A stretch of 33,966 nt of DNA, taken from the NCBI GenBank assembly GCA_964654605.1, contig CAZZLW010000047.1:1-33966 (forward strand), written 5' to 3'. Of the stretch, positions 16,402-24,956 are shown in pieces. The notes beneath the pieces were generated by a model, which worked only from the letters and a program-made list of their open reading frames with translations, was not told the origin of the DNA and did not search any database. The DNA is from Raineya sp964654605 (GTDB lineage: Bacteria > Bacteroidota > Bacteroidia > Cytophagales > Thermonemataceae). Each line of letters starts with the position of its first letter. Position 1 is the stretch's first letter. The position numbers and the translations under genes were made by a program.

Positions 16402-16917
16402 ATGTCAGGAAAAGCAAAATATGCCCGTGAATCTTATACCACAATGACCGAAATGGTGCTTCCTAACGATACCAATACGCTTAATAACTTAATGGGAGGT
16501 AGGTTAATGTATTTTATGGACGTGGTTTCGGCGATAGCGGCACTCAAACATTGCAATAGGGTGGTGGTTACTGCTTCGGTAGATAATATTTCTTTCAAAG
16601 AGCCTATTCCACTGGGAAGTGTAGTTACTTTGCAAGCCAAAGTTACAAGGGCTTTTAATTCCTCTATGGAAGTACATATAGAAGTTTTTGCCGAAAATCC
16701 AGTAAAACAAACCAAAGTAAAAACCAATAGTGCCTTTTTTACCTTCGTGGCAGTGGATCAGGTGGGCAATCCTATCAATGTCCCCGAACTTATTCCTGAA
16801 ACCGAAGAAGAAAAAGCCCTCTACGAAGGAGCTTTACGTAGAAGGCAGTTGCGTCTGATACTGGCAGGGAAAATGAATCCCGAAGAGGCAGGAGAGTTGA
16901 AGGCTTTGTTTGCCTGA
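16402..16917 (+). CDS. Acyl-CoA thioesterase, hotdog fold
   Basis: 171 residues. YciA/ACOT-type hotdog thioesterase, hydrolysing acyl-CoA to free acid and CoA in the cytoplasm. Seen: NTLNNLMGGRLMYFMDVVSA (about 24-43), which carries the Asn and Asp active-site residues of the family, then VTASVDNISFKEPIPLGSVV and VHIEVFAENP strands. A 30-residue Arg/Glu-rich C-terminal tail follows. Single gene; its stop is 7 bp from the convergent tamL stop and no terminator is visible between them. Chain-length preference is unknown. Confidence 0.9.
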   Translation: MSGKAKYARESYTTMTEMVLPNDTNTLNNLMGGRLMYFMDVVSAIAALKHCNRVVVTASVDNISFKEPIPLGSVVTLQAKVTRAFNSSMEVHIEVFAENPVKQTKVKTNSAFFTFVAVDQVGNPINVPELIPETEEEKALYEGALRRRQLRLILAGKMNPEEAGELKALFA

Positions 16918-16924
16918 AATTTAT

Positions 16925-19603
16925 CTAAAACGGATATCCAATTCCAATATTGAGCAAGGCAGAATTACTACCACTGAAAAGATTGCGTAGGCGTACTTCG
17001 TTCAGTACGAAGCGACTGCCCTCGGGGCGGGCAGGGTCTAATACTCTAAACCCTAAATCTATACGAATAAGCAGAAATGTAAAATCCATACGTAAGCCCG
17101 TACCTGTGGCTACGCCCAACTCTTTGTAAAAGTTACCGCTAAATTTACCACCTGCAAAACCTACGTCTTGGAGCGTCCAGATATTTCCTACATCAACAAA
17201 CCAAACGGAATGAAAAAAACTCCATAGCTTGAAACGCCATTCGGCATTGGCTTCAATGGCTATGTTTCCTTGCTTTTCTACATTGATAAGGCTATCGGGA
17301 GGGCTGAAAGAACCAGGTCCCAAGCGGCGTTGTATCCAGCCTCGCATTGTGTTGCCCCCCGAAAAGAAAAACTTTTCATAAGGCAGAATTTCAGAACTGC
17401 CATAAGGAGATGCCACCCCTAAAAATAGACGAGTAGCTATTTTGGAATGACTATTTTTCTGACGCGATAGTGGCTGATAGTACCTAAACTCCGTAGAAAC
17501 TCGCCAAAATTTGAAATACTCCAATCCAAAAATTTTATTTCTTTCCAAAAATTCCTGATTGAATAAATTAAGCATTGTTCCGCCGAGTTCTATGCTGGGT
17601 CGCCAGTAATACTGAACATCGTTTATTCTATGATTGATGCTATTGTATTCGTAATAAAAATGAGAACTGGTTATCAGAGCATTACGGAAACTTAATTCCA
17701 AGTTGTTGCCTTGCAATCTGAAATCTTCCAGTAATTTACTGAATCTCTCATCTTTTCGGTAAGTATTGATAACGTTGAGGTCAATAGGAGAGAAGCCAAA
17801 ATTTTTGAAAGGAAATTTGTGCCAGTTGTAAGTAAGAGCTAAGCGATAGTTTCTTCTGCCATATTCGGGGCGGCGAACAAAAGCCACACCTGCATTGAAA
17901 CGAGTAGTGGGAGCAAGGGCATTGATAGCGGGTTTGTACTTAATTTTACCCGGTAAAAACAGCAAAGGAGTAATATAAGTAGAATTGAAACTGATTTGTG
18001 TAGTTTGATATACTTCACCCAGGTTGATAAAACTCGCTTGCCCATCAATGGAAAAAAGAAAATTATTTTCCAAAATGCCACAGCCACTCCACAAATTTCT
18101 GATTTTCAGAGAGGTATTGAAGAACGGACCGGGAACGTTCTGAGCTATTGAGCCACCAATTTCATTGACCATCTCAAATTTGTCGTTGGGTGTAGCAAGT
18201 ATAGCAATATCCAGACCACCTCGCTTATCGTCGCGAGTTTGCAGGCTTCGGAATTTGAAAAGGTTTAAGTTGGAAAGATTATGCCCTGTTTGGTCAAAAA
18301 TAGATTTGCGATAGGGCGTATTGGGACGTAAAAGAACCTTCGTGTAAAGAATTTTGGGAGAATATTCTTTTTGAGGGGTAAGATGAATGAATTTGATAGC
18401 TTCATTGGGTTCTGTGGTAGGGAAAAAATAACCATTCTGAATGGTATCTTTGGGGTTCAGTACGGTTTCATCTTTTACAATGAAATAAACTTTGTTGATT
18501 TTGTACTGAATATGCTTTCCCAAGATTTCGTCTAAGTAAATTTGCGACAAGGCGTTTCCTACGGTATTTTGCTGAATAAATGAAGTATCTCTTTTTTGTG
18601 GATTATTGATAATAAAACGCAAATGGGCTAAGTTTTTCTTTTTTACAAGTATCTCGCTATCCATTGTTTCGCCTGTGAATATTTCTTCTTTTTTGGTAAT
18701 GCTGGTATCTACCTGCACGATGATGTATTGTTTATCAAAACGATAAAATCCGTTTTCTAAAAGTAGTTTTTCAATGCGTTCTCGCTCTTGAAGGGCTTTA
18801 TCTCGTTCCAAAATTTGTCCTACTTTCAATTTACTTGGTGAGTATTTTATGAGTGAATCAATGACAGGATTATCGGTTACGTAGTAAATGCTATCAATAC
18901 GATGCGGCTCACCTTCTTGAACCAAGTAGGTAACATTGATGGTCTTTACGGCACTTTTGCCAAGTTTTACCACCGCCGAATCTGCTTTATAGCTGACTTT
19001 TCCTGCAAAAAAACCTTTGATATAAAGATATTCCTGCATTTCTTTGCGGGTTTTCTCAATATTTTCGGGATTGTAAATGCTAAAAGGCTCGCCAATGGCT
19101 CGCATACGAAAAGTGCCTTTTTCTTTTTCCAATTCTAATTTGGCGATTTTTTTATCTCGCTTTTTCTTGATTTTATTGTACTTTTTTTCGTTATTTTGCC
19201 TACTGGCTTCTTGCAAAAGTGTATCGTAATAGATACGTTGCGTTTCTAATCTATAATCAATATAGCCATTCTTTTTTCGCTTTTCATTTAGCTCGGCTTG
19301 CAGAATTTTTGTTTTATCAGGATTTTTTTCAATTTTTTCAGCATATTCGGCAAGTAAAATGCTATCTTTGAGCCTTTGCGTTTCTACACGCCTACGACTA
19401 CTTTCGTAAATGGAAGCGTAAGGCATAAATTTCCAAAAAAGTTTTCTGTTTGCCTTTTGTCTGTAAAGAGCTTCCAATTCTTCAGTAGCTATCTGTTTAT
19501 TACCTTTGATGCTTTGCTTGTAAAGGATATAATCTTTGGGCAAAAACGAGGAGCAGGAGGAAAATAGCCAAATCAAAGAAAATAGAAGGATATATTTTTT
19601 CAT
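16925..19603 (-). CDS. tamL: TamA/BamA-family outer-membrane lipoprotein (TamL type)
   Basis: 892 residues from the ATG at 19603; the frame extends five codons further to a TTG, which would push the signal inward. Lipobox LFSSC (near residue 17) marks it as a lipoprotein, the Bacteroidota variant of TamA. A charged coiled-coil-like stretch (about 60-170) precedes POTRA-like modules (about 170-440), and the C-terminal half is an Omp85 barrel, with FFSGGNTMRGWIQRRLGPG near 755 (lid-loop RGW/RGF-type motif) and an aromatic C-terminus ending GIGYPF, as expected for a last barrel strand. It assembles proteins into the outer membrane. The tamB partner is not adjacent. TrmH lies divergently 38 bp upstream. 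Confidence 0.88.
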   Translation of the reverse strand: MKKYILLFSLIWLFSSCSSFLPKDYILYKQSIKGNKQIATEELEALYRQKANRKLFWKFMPYASIYESSRRRVETQRLKDSILLAEYAEKIEKNPDKTKILQAELNEKRKKNGYIDYRLETQRIYYDTLLQEASRQNNEKKYNKIKKKRDKKIAKLELEKEKGTFRMRAIGEPFSIYNPENIEKTRKEMQEYLYIKGFFAGKVSYKADSAVVKLGKSAVKTINVTYLVQEGEPHRIDSIYYVTDNPVIDSLIKYSPSKLKVGQILERDKALQERERIEKLLLENGFYRFDKQYIIVQVDTSITKKEEIFTGETMDSEILVKKKNLAHLRFIINNPQKRDTSFIQQNTVGNALSQIYLDEILGKHIQYKINKVYFIVKDETVLNPKDTIQNGYFFPTTEPNEAIKFIHLTPQKEYSPKILYTKVLLRPNTPYRKSIFDQTGHNLSNLNLFKFRSLQTRDDKRGGLDIAILATPNDKFEMVNEIGGSIAQNVPGPFFNTSLKIRNLWSGCGILENNFLFSIDGQASFINLGEVYQTTQISFNSTYITPLLFLPGKIKYKPAINALAPTTRFNAGVAFVRRPEYGRRNYRLALTYNWHKFPFKNFGFSPIDLNVINTYRKDERFSKLLEDFRLQGNNLELSFRNALITSSHFYYEYNSINHRINDVQYYWRPSIELGGTMLNLFNQEFLERNKIFGLEYFKFWRVSTEFRYYQPLSRQKNSHSKIATRLFLGVASPYGSSEILPYEKFFFSGGNTMRGWIQRRLGPGSFSPPDSLINVEKQGNIAIEANAEWRFKLWSFFHSVWFVDVGNIWTLQDVGFAGGKFSGNFYKELGVATGTGLRMDFTFLLIRIDLGFRVLDPARPEGSRFVLNEVRLRNLFSGSNSALLNIGIGYPF

Positions 19604-19641
19604 AGCTAATTTTTTCAAACCAAATCACACGCAAAGTAACA

Positions 19642-20394
19642 ATGATTTCGCAAAAATGGAAAAAACTTGTTAAGTCTTTACATCAAAAAAAGTACCGAGA
19701 GCAAGAAAAACTCTTTTTGGTAGAAGGAGAAAAACCTATTTTAGAATTACTAGCTTCCGATTTTCATATTGAAAAGATTTTTGTGAGCGATTTGTTTCTG
19801 AAAAAAAATCCTAACCTTTTACAAGATTTTGAGGTACTCACTGCATCAGAACTTGCTCAAATCAGTGCGATGGAGAATAATCAGATGGCTCTGGCGATTG
19901 TGAGGCAATATGAAAATAAACCTTTATACCCTGATGATGACATAGTTCTCGCTTTGGATAATATCCAAGACCCGGGCAATTTGGGTACAATACTCAGAAT
20001 TTGCGATTGGTATGGAATACAAAAAGTTGTATGTAGCAACCAAACGGTTGATTTATACAACTCAAAAGTTATCAATGCCAGCAAGGGAAGTTTCTTACGA
20101 GTACGGTGTTTCTATACAGATTTGCAAAATTATTTGAAGCATTGTATTAAAAATTTCAGCAAAACACTCATCTATGCAAGCACTTTGCAAGGAAAAAGCA
20201 TTTACGAAACAAAATTTCAAAAACCTGCTATTCTGGTAATGGGGAATGAAGCAAGAGGTATCAGCGAAGATATTTTATCTTATGTTAAGCAAGAAATTTC
20301 CATACCTCGCCCCAAAGGTGGAGGAGCAGAGTCTTTGAACGTAGCCATAGCTACAGCCATCATAGTAGATAAGTTTTTTCAAGGGTTTAAGTAG
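19642..20394 (+). CDS. TrmH/SpoU-type RNA 2'-O-methyltransferase
   Basis: 250 residues. SPOUT-family enzyme that transfers methyl from AdoMet to a ribose 2'-OH of rRNA or tRNA. Seen: N-terminal L30e-like substrate domain (about 1-85, with FLVEGEKPILELL), then the knotted domain with LDNIQDPGNLGTILR (motif 1, Asn/Arg about 108-119), MGNEARGIS (motif 2) and IPRPKGGGAESLNVAIATAI (motif 3). All three SpoU motifs are intact. The exact RNA target cannot be inferred. Divergent from tamL, an association I recall from other Bacteroidota; its end overlaps the convergent transporter gene by 8 bp. Confidence 0.93.
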   Translation: MISQKWKKLVKSLHQKKYREQEKLFLVEGEKPILELLASDFHIEKIFVSDLFLKKNPNLLQDFEVLTASELAQISAMENNQMALAIVRQYENKPLYPDDDIVLALDNIQDPGNLGTILRICDWYGIQKVVCSNQTVDLYNSKVINASKGSFLRVRCFYTDLQNYLKHCIKNFSKTLIYASTLQGKSIYETKFQKPAILVMGNEARGISEDILSYVKQEISIPRPKGGGAESLNVAIATAIIVDKFFQGFK

Positions 20395-21196
20395 TTTCGT
20401 GTCCTGCTTCTGCTACCATTCTTTTAGAAAATTCGTATCCCAAGTACCTTTCAATTGTAAAATGAATAAGATACAAAAGTGGAATCATTATGATAGCAAT
20501 GATAAATTTGTAAATGTAGTTGATAATACCAACTGATAAAATTTCTGCAAAAGAAAATTGAGGATAAAAAGCAATAAACAATACGATAAAACTATCAAAA
20601 AGTTGAGAGATAAGAGTAGAAGTTGTTGCTCTCAACCAAATATTTTTACTGCCTGTAATTTTTCTTAAACGATAAAATACATAAGCATCAAGAATCTGAG
20701 CGACAATAAATGCTGTAAGTGAACCTACAATTATTCTATTACTTTGGCTAAATATTTTTTCAAAAGCAAAGTTGATATTAAATTTTTGGTTGTTGTTATC
20801 AACCGAATTGTATTGTAACCAATTATCAGCAGGTTGCAAATAGATAGCGATGGCAATAGTTACAAAAGCATACAAAATCAGTCCTGCGGTAATAAAGCTA
20901 ATTTGTCTTACACCTTTTACACCAAAATATTCGTTGATAATATCTGAACAAACAAATACCACTGGCCACAAAACAACTCCCGCAGTTAAATTGAAATCTA
21001 AAAGAAAATCTGCAAACAAACGAATTTGAGCAGGAGCAAAACCCAAAGTTTTTTCCAAAGAAAAGATTTTCGTCCCTATCATTTCTGCCATTAGAGCGTT
21101 GGTAATAACAACTGCTCCCAGCAAGAAGTAAAGATTTTTTTTCTTGGTTTGGTAAATAATTTCTTTGTTTATTTCGTAAGAGTTTAAATTTTGCAT
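20387..21196 (-). CDS. Queuosine precursor transporter, YhhQ/DUF165 family
   Basis: 269 residues from the ATG at 21196 (a TTG six codons upstream is less likely). Six membrane segments. Seen: the family marks LIGTKIF-like AEMIGTKIF near residue 37, WPVVFVCSDIINEYFG (about 78-93), FIVAQILDAYVFYRLR (about 163-178) and ATTSTLISQLFDSFIVLFIAF (about 190-210). Members take up queuine or preQ0/preQ1 for tRNA modification. No preQ1 riboswitch was recognised upstream, where the terminator of the STAS gene lies. The stop overlaps the trmH stop region by 8 bp. Confidence 0.9.
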   Translation of the reverse strand: MQNLNSYEINKEIIYQTKKKNLYFLLGAVVITNALMAEMIGTKIFSLEKTLGFAPAQIRLFADFLLDFNLTAGVVLWPVVFVCSDIINEYFGVKGVRQISFITAGLILYAFVTIAIAIYLQPADNWLQYNSVDNNNQKFNINFAFEKIFSQSNRIIVGSLTAFIVAQILDAYVFYRLRKITGSKNIWLRATTSTLISQLFDSFIVLFIAFYPQFSFAEILSVGIINYIYKFIIAIIMIPLLYLIHFTIERYLGYEFSKRMVAEAGHETT

Positions 21197-21236
21197 AAAG
21201 GTTGTTTTTATCAACTTTTTATTTTGTGCCGAATGA

Positions 21237-21266
21237 ATTAAAAAAGTCCGACAAAGGTCAGACTTT
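21237..21266 (-). terminator. Terminator after the STAS gene
   Basis: Minus-strand hairpin AAAGTCTGA-CCTTTG-TCGGACTTT (arms 21258-21266 and 21243-21251, one G-T pair) followed by a T run. It ends the purC-STAS unit, 30 bp after its stop, and separates it from the transporter gene. Confidence 0.8.
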
Positions 21267-21295
21267 ACAACAATGAAATATGCAAAAGGTTTGAA

Positions 21296-21694
21296 TTACT
21301 CCGTAAATTCGTCTTCAGCCCCAAATTCCTTTTCCAATTCTTTCATAAAAACTGCGTCTATGGCTTCTTCTTCGGTAGGGAGTATATCCAGCACTTTATC
21401 TAATTGCGAAATTTTGATGAGTTTCAAAACGTGTTCGCTCACACCGCAAAGAACCATAATGCCTTGTGCTTCTGTACAAACTTTGTGAGCTACCAAAATG
21501 GCACTCAAACCAGAAGAGTCAATGTATTTGACATCATTCAGATTGATAATGAGATTTTTAACGTTTTTATCTTTTAAGCCAAGCACAGCTTGTTTGATTT
21601 CCAAAGCGTTGGAAGCATCTAATTTGTTTGCTAAAATTTTTAGCAAAAAGTGTTTTTCAGCTTCTCTGATTTCAAAAACGGATTGTGTAACCAT
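21296..21694 (-). CDS. STAS-domain anti-sigma factor antagonist
   Basis: 132 residues. Single STAS domain of the SpoIIAA/RsbV type: KLDASNALEIKQAV, then LIINLNDVKYIDSSGLSAIL, where the first Ser of DSSGL (about residue 60) is the expected phosphorylation site. Such proteins free a sigma factor or other target by binding a kinase-type anti-sigma factor; no such partner gene is in the window. The C-terminal 15 residues are acidic. It follows purC by 5 bp in the same direction, so it is in an operon with it. Confidence 0.9.
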   Translation of the reverse strand: MVTQSVFEIREAEKHFLLKILANKLDASNALEIKQAVLGLKDKNVKNLIINLNDVKYIDSSGLSAILVAHKVCTEAQGIMVLCGVSEHVLKLIKISQLDKVLDILPTEEEAIDAVFMKELEKEFGAEDEFTE

Positions 21695-21699
21695 ACTAT

Positions 21700-22635
21700 T
21701 TAGCTTTTGTTTAGGTATTCAACAATACTTTCGTGGATAAATTTAAGAGAATTATCGCAAGGTACGAATTTTTTTCCTAAAATTTGTTCATAAAGTTCTT
21801 GATAACGCTTGGCAATGTGTTCTACGACCTCATCGGTCATAGTTGGAATTTGCTGTCCTTCTTTGCCCTGAAAACCATTTTCAATAAGCCACTGACGTAC
21901 AAATTCCTTGGAAAGTTGCCTTTGGGGCAAGCCTTTGCGTTGGTTCTCTTCATAAGTATCGGCATAAAAGTAACGAGAAGAATCGGGTGTATGCACTTCA
22001 TCTATTAAATAAATTTTTCCTTCGTACAAACCAAACTCGTATTTAGTATCAACTAAAATAAGACCTTTTTGTTTGGCAATTTCTGTTCCTTTTTTGAACA
22101 AAGCTTTTGTAAAATGTTCCAGTTGCTCGTAATGTTCAGCAGAAACCAAGCCACGCTTTATGATTTCATCTTTGCTGATGTCTTCGTCGTGTCCTTCTTT
22201 GGCTTTGGTGGTAGGCGTAATAATAGGAGAGGGCAGAAGGTCATTTTCTTTTAAGTTTTCAGGGAGTTTTTCGCCACAAAGAGTTCTTTTTCCTGCTTTG
22301 TATTCACGGGCGGCGTGTCCTGCCAAATAGCCTCTTATTACCATTTCTACGGCAAAAGGTTCGCATTTTTTACCTATGGTTACTTGGGGGTGTGGCGAAG
22401 CCTCTGCCCAATTGGGAACTATATCGCGAGTTATTTGCAAAAACTCCCAAGCTATCTGATTAAGGACTTGCCCTTTGTAGGGAATGGTGCGTGGCAAAAT
22501 TACATCAAACGCTGAAATTCTATCCGTAGCTACTACGACCATCTGCTTTCCCTCTAAATAATACACATCACGTACTTTCCCTTGATAAAAGCCGATTTGT
22601 TTGGGTAACTGGAAATTCGTTGCTTGAATAGACAT
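21700..22635 (-). CDS. purC: Phosphoribosylaminoimidazole-succinocarboxamide synthase
   Basis: 311 residues. Makes SAICAR from CAIR, aspartate and ATP in de novo purine synthesis, in the cytoplasm. Seen: FYQGKVRDVYYL (about 16-27, ATP-binding loop), TDRISAFDVILPRTIPYKGQ (about 38-57), the basic GYLAGHAAREYKAGKRTL, DTKYEFGL (about 197-204) and IDEVHTPDSSRYF (about 213-225). The length and insertions fit the longer form, related to the yeast Ade1 type, rather than the roughly 240-residue form of enterics. Operon with the STAS gene. No purine riboswitch was noticed upstream. Confidence 0.96.
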   Translation of the reverse strand: MSIQATNFQLPKQIGFYQGKVRDVYYLEGKQMVVVATDRISAFDVILPRTIPYKGQVLNQIAWEFLQITRDIVPNWAEASPHPQVTIGKKCEPFAVEMVIRGYLAGHAAREYKAGKRTLCGEKLPENLKENDLLPSPIITPTTKAKEGHDEDISKDEIIKRGLVSAEHYEQLEHFTKALFKKGTEIAKQKGLILVDTKYEFGLYEGKIYLIDEVHTPDSSRYFYADTYEENQRKGLPQRQLSKEFVRQWLIENGFQGKEGQQIPTMTDEVVEHIAKRYQELYEQILGKKFVPCDNSLKFIHESIVEYLNKS

Positions 22636-22724
22636 ATTTTTTTAGCAATATATTGAAAATTAAGTTTTTAATAAAATTTTTAGCAAAGGTTTATTTACTG
22701 AACGCTCATAATTTTCTAAACTAT

Positions 22725-23981
22725 TCAAAACTTTTCTATGTTTTCTTTACCATTCTCATCATATAGGTACCATTTTCCAACCTTTTGCCCCATTCGGTAA
22801 GAGCCTTTGGCTTTGATTTTGCCATTTTCGTAATACGCTTCATAATTGCCGTTGAGTAAATTATTTACGTAACTTCCTTTGCTTTGCAACTGATTGTTTG
22901 GGTAATAAATACTGAAGCTTCCGTCTTTTTTACCCATTCGGTAGCTTATTTCACTACGAAAGCCGTCTTTGCTCTCTTTTACAAGACCATTGAGTAGGTT
23001 ATTTACATAGCTCCCTTCAAAGATAACTTCTCCTGTGGGGGCGTAGGTAACAACTGATTTATTTCGCTCAAAGTTAGTATAATTTGTAATTCGGAAAGGT
23101 TTTCCATTAGCATAATTTTCAATTTCTTTACCTACTCGGTAGCCTTCTTGGTAGGTAGCTTCATAGGTTAGTTGTAGAGTTTTTTCGTCCCACTTCCGTA
23201 TTTTTCCGTGCAAATTGCCCAATTTGTAGGTATTTTCAGCGATTATTTTTCCATCTTGAGCGTACAATTTTTCTGTTCCTTCTTTGGCATTGTTTTTCAT
23301 TGTAAATTCAGTAAAAATAGGCGAGGAGGGAAGGTCGTAAAACTCTTTTTGCAAACCTTCTTTTAAGCCATTCTGATAGTTTTCTTCATATTGCAAATTG
23401 CCCGAGGGGTAAAATGTTTTGGCTATTCCGTGCATTTGTCCTTTTACAAAGCTCAATTCCTTAAAAATCTTACCATTTTCGTAATACTCTTTTACAATAC
23501 CTTCGGGGTATCCTTCCACAAAGTTTCCTTCGCGAAGCAATTTGCCATTGTTATGATACATCAAAACTTTTCCTACGATTTGGTCATTTTCGAAATGAGC
23601 TTTTTGCAGGGTATCGCCTTTCAAACCAAGCACACACATCAAACCTTTTTTCTTGCCATTTTCATAAAAAACCTGTGATTTGAGAGGCGGTTTTTGGTTA
23701 ATTAAAGTGTCATAAAACTCTCTAAACCAGCCATTTCGTATGTTTAACTTAAAGTTTCCTTCCACGGCGAGCCTGCCCGAAGGGTAGAAGCTTTTATAGT
23801 AACCATTTTTCTCCCAACCCGAATCCCCTAAATCCACTTGATATTCTTCTTTCAGTTTTTTTTCATCATCATCATAATATACTCGCATCAGCCTACTTTG
23901 CGAAAAAGTATGGGTAGCATTCAAGCCAAATCCCAGCAAAAAAATGAAGAGAATTTTCATATTCAAAAAGCATTTTTTCAT
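22725..23981 (-). CDS. MORN-repeat YwqK-like exported protein
   Basis: 418 residues. Signal peptide (about 1-28; an alternative start seven codons in gives the shorter MKILFIFLLGFGL). The rest is built from about 14 MORN_2-like units of roughly 23 residues with cores such as GIVKEYYENGKIFKE, GIAKTFYPSGNLQYEE and GNYEAYYENGKIKAKG. MORN repeats form beta-hairpin ladders, and the family is annotated as YwqK antitoxin-like, although a toxin role is unproven. The last repeats are recent copies: GSYVNNLLNG occurs twice, 46 residues apart. It may be periplasmic or surface exposed. Single gene, 89 bp upstream of purC. Confidence 0.88.
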   Translation of the reverse strand: MKKCFLNMKILFIFLLGFGLNATHTFSQSRLMRVYYDDDEKKLKEEYQVDLGDSGWEKNGYYKSFYPSGRLAVEGNFKLNIRNGWFREFYDTLINQKPPLKSQVFYENGKKKGLMCVLGLKGDTLQKAHFENDQIVGKVLMYHNNGKLLREGNFVEGYPEGIVKEYYENGKIFKELSFVKGQMHGIAKTFYPSGNLQYEENYQNGLKEGLQKEFYDLPSSPIFTEFTMKNNAKEGTEKLYAQDGKIIAENTYKLGNLHGKIRKWDEKTLQLTYEATYQEGYRVGKEIENYANGKPFRITNYTNFERNKSVVTYAPTGEVIFEGSYVNNLLNGLVKESKDGFRSEISYRMGKKDGSFSIYYPNNQLQSKGSYVNNLLNGNYEAYYENGKIKAKGSYRMGQKVGKWYLYDENGKENIEKF

Positions 23982-24122
23982 AGTGGGGAAGGTTTTGAAT
24001 TATTTTACTTAACATAATGTAACTTATACAACAAATATAAATTTCTGAAAATCAATGTTTAATAAGTTTTTTAAGTTCAAAAAATTCAAGTTTTGAAGGT
24101 TTCATCTTAGGTTTTCCTCTAA

Positions 24123-24160
24123 TGTCTAAATACTAATATCTTGTCTAAATACTAATATCT
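24123..24160. repeat. Exact 19-bp tandem duplication
   Basis: TGTCTAAATACTAATATCT occurs twice in a row (24123-24141, 24142-24160), and a partial third TAAATACT follows. It is just downstream of the XRE gene stop. Probably slippage; no function seen. Confidence 0.9.
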
Positions 24161-24174
24161 AAATACTCTATACT

Positions 24175-24639
24175 CTATTTTGTCTTGTACGGATTGAACA
24201 AATGAAAAGTTTCAAAAGTTTTATCCGTATAGAAAACCAAAATCCGTTCAATTTCTTTTTCTTTATTTGGAATGGGTATTTCTTTTTTCTGTTCAATTTC
24301 CGTGCTAATTTCTGAATTTTTCTCTAAAATTTCACTATCGCTGGTTTGTTCTATAATCGGCTCGCCTATTCCTGTGAGTAGCCAATTGACATTCGTATCG
24401 GGATACCTTTGTACTAATTTTTGCAAGAAATCAACGCTGGGCTTATTTCTGCCCGCAATGATATGCGAAAGTCCTGACCGCTGTACCCCAATTTCATCGG
24501 CAAATCGCGATGGCTGTATGCTCTTCATATCTATCAGTATTTTCAGACGCTCAGTAAAATCTTTGTTTAGGTTTTCATCATTTAGCTTGTTTTCTGAGCT
24601 TGCTTCTTCTTGAAGGGAATTTTTGCTCTCTAATTCCAT
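24175..24639 (-). CDS. XRE/CI-like transcriptional regulator
   Basis: 154 residues. HTH at about 30-62 (PSRFADEIGVQRSGLSHIIAG), then KPSVDFLQKLVQRYPDTNVN and WLLTGIGEP, the typical continuation in Bacteroidota CI-like regulators. The first 25 residues are Glu/Asn/Ser-rich and probably disordered; the C-terminal half is acidic and then basic, ending in FETFHLFNPYKTK. Two identical palindromes (TTTACAAATGTAAA) lie directly upstream and overlap two promoter -7 elements, so autoregulation is likely. No phage genes are nearby; it is divergent from the 3-hydroxybutyryl-CoA dehydrogenase gene. Confidence 0.88.
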   Translation of the reverse strand: MELESKNSLQEEASSENKLNDENLNKDFTERLKILIDMKSIQPSRFADEIGVQRSGLSHIIAGRNKPSVDFLQKLVQRYPDTNVNWLLTGIGEPIIEQTSDSEILEKNSEISTEIEQKKEIPIPNKEKEIERILVFYTDKTFETFHLFNPYKTK

Positions 24640-24656
24640 AGTTCTTGGTTTTATTT

Positions 24657-24674
24657 TATTTACAAATGTAAACT
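24657..24674. promoter_or_regulatory. Palindromic operator 1
   Basis: An 18-bp sequence containing the inverted repeat TTTACA-AA-TGTAAA (24659-24672). It is repeated exactly at 24709-24726. It overlaps the -7 element of the proximal XRE promoter, so a protein bound there would block that promoter. The XRE protein is the obvious candidate (inference). Confidence 0.8.
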
Positions 24675-24693
24675 TTTTTTACCGATTTTCCAA
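24663..24693 (-). promoter_or_regulatory. XRE gene promoter P1, inside operator 1
   Basis: Minus-strand TTG (24691-24693), 20-bp spacer, TACATTTG (24663-24670). The -7 element is the middle of operator 1. Confidence 0.75.
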
Positions 24694-24708
24694 ATTGTAT
24701 TTTTTTAC

Positions 24709-24726
24709 TATTTACAAATGTAAACT
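24709..24726. promoter_or_regulatory. Palindromic operator 2
   Basis: Second exact 18-bp copy of operator 1, 52 bp away (about five helical turns), with core 24711-24724. It overlaps a second, distal TAnnTTTG element. Confidence 0.8.
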
Positions 24727-24746
24727 GCATTGGTTTTTATTAGCAA
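24715..24746 (-). promoter_or_regulatory. XRE gene promoter P2, inside operator 2
   Basis: Minus-strand TTG (24744-24746), 21-bp spacer, TACATTTG (24715-24722). Because the -7 box is the same as the operator core, the second match could partly follow from the duplicated operator. Confidence 0.55.
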
Positions 24747-24956
24747 AACATTGAAAATATGTATTTTGTCAAAATTGCTAAATTTTACTAAATAAGTTGG
24801 ATTTTAATTTTTTTAATGCAGTATTTTGGCAAACTTTTGAAACAAAAGTAAATGTATCAAAAAAATACAATTTTGAAAAAAGTAATTTTTCGCTTTTCCC
24901 TACCATTTTTTTGATTATTTTTGAGCAGATTGTAACCCATAAACCTTACAAAAAAT

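Larger units (their letters stand above)
24640..24956. other. 317-bp regulatory region between divergent genes
   Basis: Lies between the XRE gene (-) and hbd (+). It contains the twin operator-promoter elements of the XRE gene (24657-24746). A plus-strand TATTTTTG at 24916-24923 could be the -7 box of hbd, but has no well-spaced TTG. The rest is AT-rich and unremarkable. Confidence 0.7.

Noticed and set aside
21197..21295. preQ1 riboswitch upstream of the YhhQ-like gene
   Set aside because: Expected from the gene's role, but the region holds only an intrinsic terminator of the STAS gene and no aptamer-like core was recognised.
24175..24639. Prophage repressor
   Set aside because: The XRE protein and operators resemble a phage switch, but no integrase, structural or lysis genes lie nearby.
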